Part shown: positions 7,887 to 13,678 of the stretch, in pieces
Numbering within the stretch: position 1 is the first letter of the stretch
How the letters are laid out: every line of letters starts with the position of its first letter
Source: Chitinophagaceae bacterium
GTDB taxonomy: Bacteria > Bacteroidota > Bacteroidia > Chitinophagales > Chitinophagaceae
NCBI GenBank assembly: GCA_023251335.1
Contig: JAHEZA010000014.1
Span: 1 to 13,887, forward strand
Reading direction: 5' to 3'
Length of the DNA stretch: 13,887 bases
Notes under the pieces: model-generated
The model's database searches: none
What the model saw: only the letters and a program-made list of their open reading frames with translations
What the model was told of the DNA's origin: nothing
Position numbers and translations under genes: made by a program

Positions 7887-8468
7887 CTATACATTCAGCC
7901 AGTTTCTCATTATTTTTTCACCCATTGGGGTTAGTACACTTTCAGGATGAAATTGCACGCCCTGCACATCAAAAGTTTTGTGTTGCAAAGCCATGATATA
8001 TCCATTTTCATCTTCGGCTGTAATTTCAAGATCACCAGGAAAATGCTCACGGGACAAAATCCACGAATGATATCTTCCAACTTCCAGTTCGTCCGGCAAC
8101 GACTTAAAGACATCATTTTCTTTTTTTATTCTTTCTTCATTTATGCTGATTTTTGTGGCCACTCCATGATACACATTTTTCAAATTAACCAGTTCGCCAC
8201 CAAAGGCTTCGCCAATCGCCTGTAGCCCCAAACATACACCCAGTATAGACTTCGAAGAAGCGTACTTCTTTATTAAGGGCAACAGCAATCCTGATTCCGC
8301 GGGAACACCCGGCCCGGGCGATAAAATAATTTTATCATAATCTCCTATTTTATCAAGAGCGATTTTATCATTTCTGAACACATCCACTTTGTCGTGTAAT
8401 ATTTTTTCTACAACATGCACCAGGTTGTAGGTAAACGAATCGTAATTATCGAATATCAATATTTTCAT
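7887..8468 (-). CDS. trpG: Anthranilate synthase component II (glutamine amidotransferase)
   Basis: TrpG supplies ammonia from glutamine to TrpE. This 193-residue class I amidotransferase has the full catalytic set: nucleophile Cys79 in LGVCLGLQAIGE, His174 and Glu176 in VQFHPES, and the oxyanion region SPGPGVP (50-56). The N-terminus (ILIFDNYDSFTYNL) is typical of TrpG/PabA. It starts 3 bases after the trpE stop, which fits a tight heterodimer partner. TrpG and PabA cannot be told apart by motif alone. Many bacteria share one subunit between anthranilate and 4-amino-4-deoxychorismate synthases, so a second job in folate synthesis is possible. Context makes the tryptophan role firm. Confidence 0.95.
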   Translation of the reverse strand: MKILIFDNYDSFTYNLVHVVEKILHDKVDVFRNDKIALDKIGDYDKIILSPGPGVPAESGLLLPLIKKYASSKSILGVCLGLQAIGEAFGGELVNLKNVYHGVATKISINEERIKKENDVFKSLPDELEVGRYHSWILSREHFPGDLEITAEDENGYIMALQHKTFDVQGVQFHPESVLTPMGEKIMRNWLNV

Positions 8469-8471
8469 CTT

Positions 8472-9899
8472 CTAAATATTTTCGGCGGATTTAATAGCCG
8501 CTGTTAATGCATTTAATTTATTGTTTACTTCCTGCAATTCACTGTCAGGATTAGACGCGGCAACAATACCCGCGCCTGCCTGGTAATTAAGCTGATTATC
8601 TTTACTCAAAAATGTTCTGATCATAATTGCCTGATTGATACTTCCGTTAAATCCTGTAAAACCAATACATCCACCATAATATCCCCGCGGCCCATTTTCA
8701 TATTTATTGATCAGTTGCATCGCTTTGTACTTAGGCGCTCCGCTTAGCGTACCGGCAGGGAAAGTGGCGCCCAGCAAATCAAAGGGATTGGCATTTTTTT
8801 CTGCTTCACCTGTCACTTCACTCACTAAGTGAATCACGTGAGAAAAATACTGCACTTCACAAAAATGATTCACTTTTACATTGCTGCATTTTCGGCTGAG
8901 ATCGTTTCGAGCCAGATCAACAAGCATCACGTGTTCCGCATTTTCCTTTTTGTCTTTTAGCAATTTTTCCGCTGATGCTTCATCAATGGCATCATTGCCT
9001 GTCCTTTTGAATGTACCTGCAATAGGATGTACAATGGCTTTGTTATTTTTTACGATCAATTGGCTTTCGGGGCTGCTGCCAAAGAGGCGATAGTCACCAT
9101 AATCAAAATAAAAAAGATAAGGGCTTGGATTGATATTTCGTAATGCGCGATATACATTAAACTCATCACCGGAGAATTTTTGCTGAAATTTTCTGCTTAG
9201 CACTACCTGGAACACGTCGCCCCGCTCGCAACTTTCGATTCCTTTCTTTACCATGTTCACATAATCAGAATCCTTTAGCGGGGAAGTTTCATTGCCCAAA
9301 GCGGCGAAAGGAAATGCAGGCACATCCTTACTCTTAATAATACTTTCTATTAAACCAATTTCACTTTCAATTCCTTTAATGTGATTTTCACAAAGAAATA
9401 GTTCATTCTTAAAATGGTTGATAGCGATCACATACTGATACAGGCGGTAACGCACTAACGGAATCTGCGGTTGTTTTTCTTCTTTCGATTCATCAACGTA
9501 CTTAAATTTTATCGTGTCAAAGAACTGGACCGCATCAAATGTAGTATATCCAAATACGCCCTGCGCCATACTTACGGGCATTGCGGCCGGTTCGTCAATA
9601 TGGAACTGTTGCATAAAATTCCAAATCTCATCTGTTACGCTGGAATCGCTTTTTATGGCAATTTTTTGTGGATCATCATTTGGAAATTTATATTCTATTT
9701 CATAAAGGTTTTTTATTTCGATTCCTGCGATGGCATTGATCCCTATGTAAGAATAACTATTTTCATTCGAATGAAAATCTGCACTTTCGAGCAGGATGGT
9801 ATCCCGAAAACGATCGCGAAGCCTGAGGTAAATTCCTACAGGCGTATAAACATCTGCCAACATTTTCTTTGATGTAGTTGATAGTTCTATTTTTTTCAT
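8472..9899 (-). CDS. trpE: Anthranilate synthase component I
   Basis: TrpE converts chorismate, with ammonia from TrpG, to anthranilate, the committed step of tryptophan synthesis. The 475-residue protein has an N-terminal regulatory domain and a C-terminal chorismate-binding domain. LLES (36-39) and the later NPSPYLFYF are the known tryptophan-feedback positions, so inhibition by tryptophan is expected. Catalytic-domain motifs include FGSSPESQL, HPIAGTFKRTG, DLARNDLSRKC and TFPAGTLSGAPK. The Ala in PIAGT is the anthranilate-synthase form; aminodeoxychorismate synthases (PabB) usually have Lys there. The gene sits first after a leader peptide and attenuator (9950-10069). A three-codon ORF (ATG at 9905-9907) ends with a TGA overlapping the trpE ATG. 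Confidence 0.96.
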   Translation of the reverse strand: MKKIELSTTSKKMLADVYTPVGIYLRLRDRFRDTILLESADFHSNENSYSYIGINAIAGIEIKNLYEIEYKFPNDDPQKIAIKSDSSVTDEIWNFMQQFHIDEPAAMPVSMAQGVFGYTTFDAVQFFDTIKFKYVDESKEEKQPQIPLVRYRLYQYVIAINHFKNELFLCENHIKGIESEIGLIESIIKSKDVPAFPFAALGNETSPLKDSDYVNMVKKGIESCERGDVFQVVLSRKFQQKFSGDEFNVYRALRNINPSPYLFYFDYGDYRLFGSSPESQLIVKNNKAIVHPIAGTFKRTGNDAIDEASAEKLLKDKKENAEHVMLVDLARNDLSRKCSNVKVNHFCEVQYFSHVIHLVSEVTGEAEKNANPFDLLGATFPAGTLSGAPKYKAMQLINKYENGPRGYYGGCIGFTGFNGSINQAIMIRTFLSKDNQLNYQAGAGIVAASNPDSELQEVNNKLNALTAAIKSAENI

Positions 9900-9949
9900 C
9901 TGCTCATTTTTATTTCCTGTATTTATTTAGACGGCTCAATTCAACATAT

Positions 9950-9976
9950 AAAAAAAACCCCGGCTTTATGCCGGGG
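9950..9976 (-). terminator. trp attenuator: intrinsic terminator between trpL and trpE
   Basis: Read on the - strand, a perfect 7-bp GC stem CCCCGGC/GCCGGGG with a 5-base loop is followed directly by eight T residues (9957-9950). It lies 51 bases before the trpE start, so it would stop transcription before the operon unless disrupted. The competing antiterminator can form between TTGTGCCG (10021-10014) and CGGCATAA (9973-9966), 8 pairs with one G-U. That pairing uses up part of the terminator's 5' arm. Confidence 0.9.
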
Positions 9977-10013
9977 CGTAATATTTATTTTTAAATCACA
10001 AATAATAGCAATG

Positions 10014-10038
10014 CGGCACAATCGTTAGATCGTGTGCC
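10014..10038 (-). promoter_or_regulatory. trp leader 1:2 protector hairpin / antiterminator strand
   Basis: On the - strand, GGCACA (10038-10033) pairs with TGTGCC (10020-10015), and ATC (10030-10028) pairs with GAT (10023-10021), with a CG bulge and loop TAAC. The 5' arm includes part of the second Trp codon of trpL, and the leader stop codon is in the loop. A ribosome stalled at the Trp codons would block this hairpin and free 10021-10014 to form the antiterminator with 9973-9966. Confidence 0.8.
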
Positions 10039-10069
10039 ACCAGCCATTGTATGTGTTATTGATTTTCAT
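10025..10069 (-). CDS. trpL: trp operon leader peptide (tandem Trp codons)
   Basis: A 14-codon ORF reads MKINNTYNGWWHTI and stop. Two adjacent TGG codons at 10042-10037 sense charged tRNA-Trp. The peptide has no other expected role; its translation controls whether the downstream RNA forms the terminator (9950-9976) or the antiterminator. Placement supports this: the second Trp codon overlaps the 5' arm of the protector hairpin, and the stop codon lies in its loop. It is far too short for ordinary ORF calling. With no Shine-Dalgarno sequence, initiation is presumably of the usual Bacteroidetes kind. The combination of WW codons, alternative stems, U-tract and position before trpE makes coincidence very unlikely. 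Confidence 0.88.
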   Translation of the reverse strand: MKINNTYNGWWHTI

Positions 10070-10078
10070 TTCTTATTG

Positions 10079-10110
10079 CAAATATGAATTGAATAAATTT
10101 ATTGAACAAA
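10079..10110 (-). promoter_or_regulatory. Candidate trp operon promoter
   Basis: On the - strand TTTG (10110-10107) is followed after 20 bases by CATATTTG (10086-10079), close to the TTTG-N(17-23)-TAnnTTTG pattern with one mismatch. It would give a very short 5' leader before the trpL ATG (10069). A perfect -7 match, TATTTTTG (10126-10119), lies further upstream without a -33 partner and would give a longer leader. A 9-bp dyad (CAAATTTTT 10134-10126 / AAAAATTTG 10115-10107) overlaps both. The choice is unresolved. Confidence 0.35.
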
Positions 10111-10151
10111 TTTTTTTTCAAAAATAAAAATTTGAAGAAAAAGTTTGTTTA

Positions 10152-10808
10152 CTATGCAAACTTCTTAGCGTCTTCCATAAACTTCGCCAAGCCTATATCA
10201 GTTAAAGGATGTTTCGTCAATCCAAGAATAGAATCTAACGGGCAGGTACAAACATTGGCGCCTGCTTCCGCACATTTAATGATATGAAGCGCGTTGCGGA
10301 TGGAGGCAGCTAAAATCTCTGTCTTAATTCCCTGGATCGCATAAATATTAGCAATCTGCTGAATCAATTCTATTCCATCCCAGCCGCTATCATCTATACG
10401 ACCGATGAATGGCGAGACATAGGCTGCACCTGCTTTTGCTGCAAGCATTGCCTGCCCGGCACTAAAAATCAAAGTACAATTGGTGCGGATACCATTATCG
10501 GTAAACCATTTAATAGCCTTTATTCCATCAGGAATCATCGGCACTTTTACAACAATATTTTTATGAAGCGCAGCCAATTTCTTTCCTTGTTCTACAATAG
10601 ATTTAAAATCAGTATAAACCACTTCTGCACTCACATCGCCACCATCCACTATTTCGCAAATAGCCTGGTAATGCGCATTCACTGCTTCCTCACCTTTGAT
10701 TCCTTCTTTGGCCATCAGGGAAGGATTTGTAGTTACGCCATCCAAAATTCCAAGATCATGTGCTTCTTTGATTTGATTAAGATTGGCCGTGTCGATAAAA
10801 TATTTCAT
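10152..10808 (-). CDS. tal: Transaldolase, TalC/FSA family (database name may be fructose-6-phosphate aldolase, fsa)
   Basis: This 218-residue small-type transaldolase acts in the non-oxidative pentose phosphate pathway, moving a dihydroxyacetone unit between sugar phosphates. Motifs are MKYFIDTANLNQI (Asp6), DGVTTNPSLM (24-32), the Schiff-base Lys88 in VVKVPM, TLIFSAGQAMLA and YVSPFIGRIDD, with TCPLDSI near the end. Two positions separate transaldolase from true fructose-6-phosphate aldolase: Glu62 (AEVVYTD) where E. coli FSA has Gln59, and Phe134 (SPFIGR) where FSA has Tyr131. Both are the transaldolase form, so I favour transaldolase. It is upstream of trp on the same strand, but the trp leader has its own signals, so it is probably a separate unit. 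Confidence 0.93.
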   Translation of the reverse strand: MKYFIDTANLNQIKEAHDLGILDGVTTNPSLMAKEGIKGEEAVNAHYQAICEIVDGGDVSAEVVYTDFKSIVEQGKKLAALHKNIVVKVPMIPDGIKAIKWFTDNGIRTNCTLIFSAGQAMLAAKAGAAYVSPFIGRIDDSGWDGIELIQQIANIYAIQGIKTEILAASIRNALHIIKCAEAGANVCTCPLDSILGLTKHPLTDIGLAKFMEDAKKFA

Positions 10809-10879
10809 AATTGTTTTTAAAATGTTTTGAAATTAATAACCGCGCGAAGATATTATTATTTATGATTTATAAACCCTGA

Positions 10880-10887
10880 CAAATTTA
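10880..10887 (-). promoter_or_regulatory. Candidate -7 box of the transaldolase gene
   Basis: TAAATTTG on the - strand is an exact TAnnTTTG match, 71 bases before the ATG. No convincing -33 TTG is seen. It would give an untranslated leader of roughly 65 bases with no clear structure. Confidence 0.45.
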
Positions 10888-10955
10888 GAAAACTAATTTT
10901 TGTAATTAAAGCGATTAGCTTAATCTCTGTATCTCTAAGCGATCTGGAGTTGTAT

Positions 10956-10963
10956 AAAAAAAA
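10956..10963 (-). terminator. U-tract ending the SRP RNA
   Basis: Eight T residues on the - strand follow directly after the closing CTTGCCGG of the SRP RNA, whose long-range stem with the 5' end can serve as the terminator stem. Confidence 0.7.
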
Positions 10964-11061
10964 CCGGCAAGTTACTTACATCGCACCGCTCAACCGCATA
11001 CCCTTGCTATCTTCCGATCCTGGGGGAGTTCTGTAGGAGCTGGCCGTATAAGACTTGCCGG
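10964..11061 (-). ncRNA. ffs: Signal recognition particle RNA, bacterial small type (4.5S-like)
   Basis: This is the RNA of the signal recognition particle, which with Ffh targets nascent membrane and exported proteins. The - strand transcript of about 98 nt begins CCGGCAAG (11061-11054) and ends CTTGCCGG (10971-10964), giving a perfect 8-bp closing stem. The apical Ffh-binding domain is clear: CCAGGATCGGAAGATAGCA with the GGAA tetraloop at 11015-11012 and the conserved AGCA on the 3' side. The long central hairpin (CAGCTCCTACAGAAC... against ...GCGGTGCGATG) fits the small bacterial type without Alu domain. A perfect -7 box lies 3 bases upstream and a U8 tract follows. It has no antisense gene. 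Confidence 0.94.
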
Positions 11062-11064
11062 CTG

Positions 11065-11072
11065 CAAATATA
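11065..11072 (-). promoter_or_regulatory. Promoter -7 box of the SRP RNA gene
   Basis: TATATTTG on the - strand is an exact TAnnTTTG match and ends 3 bases before the first paired base of the SRP RNA, so the start of transcription fits the RNA end. The -33 part is not obvious. Confidence 0.75.
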
Positions 11073-11161
11073 AGGTCAATATGTGAATAGAAAAATAATA
11101 GGAAGAGAAAATTTATTCTCAAATACAATCCCTCCAAAGCTTTGTCTCTCCTTTAGGCTTT

Positions 11162-11184
11162 AAAAAATAATTCCCATAATTATT
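11162..11184 (-). terminator. Weak AT-rich terminator candidate after the AarF-like gene
   Basis: On the - strand AATAATT (11184-11178) pairs with AATTATT (11172-11166) around loop ATGGG, followed by more T residues. The all-AT 7-bp stem is weak, but it lies within 10 bases of the stop codon. Confidence 0.35.
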
Positions 11185-11193
11185 ACCTCATCG

Positions 11194-12495
11194 CTATTTG
11201 ACTTTTGGTTGAAACGTATTTGTTTTTACGGTAGCATTTAATTCACTGAGCAGCGTGTATAAACCAAAGTTGGTTCGGTTTACATAGATAAAATGTTTTA
11301 CACCCCGGGGCTGTTTAAACTCGGGCATTTTTGCAATTTTGTCGCCCCATGCATACAAGTCTTCAAAGAATTCTGGTTTGCTAAAATCAAAACTTTTACT
11401 ACGATAAGGCAAGGCAAAAAGTGAGATCATTTCTTTGTAAGATTTGTAATAAAATTCAATTTGATTTTTATCGTCATCAGGATGAATCATATCCAGTTCT
11501 CTGAAAGCCTTGACGGTTTTGGCTTTGTCGTTCATCAAGCCGGGAATGACCAATGAGAAAAAAGGCTGATAAAAATTTTCAGGAAGTTCTTTGATGCAGC
11601 CGAAATCTATAACCGCAAGTTTTTCATCGGGGGTTATCAGAAAATTACCCGGATGGGGATCAGCATGTACTGCCTTTAATTCGTGTTGTTGAAAATTATA
11701 AAAATCCCATAATGCCTGACCGATTTTATTTTTCAACTTTTGCGATGGATTGGTGGCTAAGAATTCCTTTAAATGCAGTCCTTCTATCCAGTCCATTGTA
11801 ATAATCTTATCGGAAGATAATTCAGGATAATAAGTGGGAAAAACTGTATTTTTTAAATTGATGCACGCTTTCGAAAATTCAACAGAACGGCGCACTTCCA
11901 GCTCATAATCGGTTTCTTCCAGTAGCCGCTCTTCTACTTCTTTGATATAAATGTTCAGTTCTTTTTCACTCATACCAAGTAATCGAAAAGCAAACGGCTT
12001 CACTAATTTAAGATCGGAAGAAATACTGTCGGCCACCCCTGGATATTGAATTTTCACTGCGAGCTTTTTACTGTCTAATGTGGCTACGTGAACCTGGCCA
12101 ATAGAAGCAGCCTGAATAGAATTCAGGTTAAACGTATCAAATATTTTATCCGGTGATTTACCAAAACTTTTTGTAAAGGTTCTTATGATCAGTGGTCCTG
12201 AAAGTGGTGGTGCATTATATTGAGATTGTGTAAAACGGTTTACATAAGCCTTTGGCAATACATTTTTATCCATGCTCAGCATTTGGGCAATTTTTAATGC
12301 AGACCCCTTAAGCTCGCTTAGAGAATTGTAGATATCTTCCGCGTTGTCTTCATTGAGTTCATCGCGTGTAAGATCAGGATTGAATAACTTCTTCGAAAAA
12401 TGTTTTACATAATTTCCACCAATACGGAAGCCGGTTTCGATAAACTTTGCAGACCGGGCCACCTTGGTGGTGGGCATGGATTCCTGTGTTTTCAT
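11194..12495 (-). CDS. ABC1/AarF (UbiB/COQ8-like) atypical kinase-fold protein
   Basis: This 433-residue member of the UbiB/ABC1/COQ8 family has a protein-kinase-like fold; characterised relatives support quinone and lipid metabolism by ATP-dependent activity. Motifs in order are KGSALKIAQ (63-71, the family KxGQ signature with Ala for Gly), the alanine loop QAASIGQVH, LAVKIQYPGV with the ATP-site Lys, LLEETDYELE (ExD), the HADPHPGNF catalytic-loop motif, and VIDFG with the metal-binding Asp. The nucleotide site thus looks intact. I see no C-terminal membrane helix pair of the E. coli UbiB type. The gene follows the TetR-like gene after 8 bases, an operon in which the regulator probably controls both. 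The substrate is unknown; a role in menaquinone synthesis is possible but not shown. Confidence 0.88.
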   Translation of the reverse strand: MKTQESMPTTKVARSAKFIETGFRIGGNYVKHFSKKLFNPDLTRDELNEDNAEDIYNSLSELKGSALKIAQMLSMDKNVLPKAYVNRFTQSQYNAPPLSGPLIIRTFTKSFGKSPDKIFDTFNLNSIQAASIGQVHVATLDSKKLAVKIQYPGVADSISSDLKLVKPFAFRLLGMSEKELNIYIKEVEERLLEETDYELEVRRSVEFSKACINLKNTVFPTYYPELSSDKIITMDWIEGLHLKEFLATNPSQKLKNKIGQALWDFYNFQQHELKAVHADPHPGNFLITPDEKLAVIDFGCIKELPENFYQPFFSLVIPGLMNDKAKTVKAFRELDMIHPDDDKNQIEFYYKSYKEMISLFALPYRSKSFDFSKPEFFEDLYAWGDKIAKMPEFKQPRGVKHFIYVNRTNFGLYTLLSELNATVKTNTFQPKVK

Positions 12496-12503
12496 AAGGC
12501 TTT

Positions 12504-13157
12504 TTATATTCCCATTTTTTCCCTGAATTTACCGTTACGTGATAAAAATTTTCCATACTCAAAAAGATTGTCGAGGGGCGATTTTTGAAAAAGATCAAAC
12601 GAAACATTAATACCTCTTTCTATGGCTTCGTCCGTCTTTTCAAAGGCAGGACTATCGTCATCTATCCAGAAATTAATAATAAAAGCAAACTGTATCCAAA
12701 GTGCATCCTTATAACGTTTGCTAATAAATTTTCGTTCCGTAAGTTCGCCGCTGTCTATTCCTTCGTTGATGATATCTTCAGCAAAGTTTTCAAACAGGAG
12801 CTTTACATCAGAAAGCACAGCAGGAGTGGTTAATCTTTTTCTATGATTTTTCAACGTATAAATTATAAAACTCCGTTGCGTTTTTAATACTTCGATATAG
12901 CTATAAAAAAACGAAAGCATTTTTTCGCGCGAAGCGTATTGCGTCCATACTTCCTGCTCCCTGATTTTAATAAGCGTTTGCAGTGTAAGATCTTCCCAAA
13001 CTTTTTTTTCAATCATTGAAAAAGATGAAAAGATCTTATAAAAATCACTCTCGGAAATTTTTAAAGATTTTGCAAAATTATAAACTGACTTTGGCGCTTC
13101 GCCATTGGTAAGCACATAGTCAATGTAGTGCTTTTTTATTTGTTCGGGGCTTGTCAT
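12504..13157 (-). CDS. TetR-family-like transcriptional regulator
   Basis: This is a 217-residue protein. Residues 1-50 fit a TetR helix-turn-helix: KKHYIDYVLTNGEAPKSVYNFAKSLKISESDFYKIFSSF, in which AKSLKISESDFYKIF matches the usual recognition-helix pattern. The rest is all-helical and suits a ligand-binding/dimer domain of the TetR_C type found in Bacteroidetes. The N-terminal half of the HTH is less canonical than in TetR itself (no clear I..AA..LF), so the family call is good but not certain. It is first in a two-gene operon with the AarF-like gene, 8 bases upstream of it, and probably autoregulates. Just upstream of its ATG there are AT dyads (TTTAATTAAA at 13164-13173; ATTTAT 13159-13164 / ATAAAT 13176-13181) that could be an operator. 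No ligand can be named. Confidence 0.78.
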   Translation of the reverse strand: MTSPEQIKKHYIDYVLTNGEAPKSVYNFAKSLKISESDFYKIFSSFSMIEKKVWEDLTLQTLIKIREQEVWTQYASREKMLSFFYSYIEVLKTQRSFIIYTLKNHRKRLTTPAVLSDVKLLFENFAEDIINEGIDSGELTERKFISKRYKDALWIQFAFIINFWIDDDSPAFEKTDEAIERGINVSFDLFQKSPLDNLFEYGKFLSRNGKFREKMGI

Positions 13158-13678
13158 AATTTATTTAATTAAAGGATAAATAATTTTTTGAATAAAACGT
13201 TTAGATCGTTAGCGCTTATGATTCCAATTGAATTCAGTTGCTGTTTTAATTCCTTTCTTTTTTGCTTGAACAAAAAAGAAACAAAAAATTCAAGGACAAC
13301 CCGATCGCTCCGCGCGTTTGTCCGGCCATCCCACTATCCCGCCACAATCTATCTAATGAATCTTCAGACTTCTAATCATTTCAGGCTTTAAAACCTGACT
13401 TAGTTCTTAGCAACTGAAATCCAAAACAATTAGAAGTTTTTCGGACCAAGACAACTTAAGCGCTTAATTCTATAATTTTTAAAGCAACCAACTATGTTAT
13501 TGCTTTTAGCCCATAAAGATAACCTATTCAAAAATGCAGACCTGCTTTTTCACTGATAAAAGGAAACTTGAAATGTGGTTTTAACAAAATTATTTCCCTA
13601 CGAAAATCAGTGAAGCAACAAAAAAGGCAAATTTTTATTTGTGGCAACGAAGGAAATTATTTTTCCAAAATAGCTTTT
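13158..13678. other. 521-base intergenic stretch without a supported gene
   Basis: No reading frame here looks like a protein in either direction. It holds the compound inverted-repeat element at 13254-13323, the 12-base palindrome TTAAGCGCTTAA (13456-13467), and a 9-base inverted repeat TTCACTGAT (13549-13557) / ATCAGTGAA (13606-13614). No tRNA or known riboswitch was recognised. The upstream signals of the TetR-like gene should be at its left end, but no clear -7 box is seen. Confidence 0.6.
13254..13323. repeat. Compound inverted-repeat element, possible terminator
   Basis: TTTCTTTTTTG (13254-13264) pairs perfectly with CAAAAAAGAAA (13271-13281). The six bases between (CTTGAA) are themselves the reverse complement of TTCAAG (13289-13294), so the arms can pair in two ways. 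Next, GGACAA (13294-13299) pairs with TTGTCC (13318-13323) around a GC-rich loop containing CGATCG and CGCGCG. Read on the - strand, the GC-loop hairpin is followed by a T-rich tract, as in a terminator. The T-rich/A-rich part resembles intergenic elements I associate with Bacteroidetes genomes; copy number cannot be judged here. Confidence 0.55.

Noticed and set aside
9471..9872. 133-codon open frame on the + strand inside trpE
   Set aside because: It lies fully antisense to a well-supported gene and its translation has no recognisable domain.
10956..11072. A second attenuator or leader RNA before the transaldolase gene
   Set aside because: The GGAA tetraloop domain, closing stem and own promoter identify it as SRP RNA, and it ends well before that gene's own -7 box.
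13188..13391. 67-codon + strand open frame in the intergenic stretch
   Set aside because: Its sequence comes from the inverted-repeat element and reads as low-quality, Ser/Arg-rich peptide; a chance frame.
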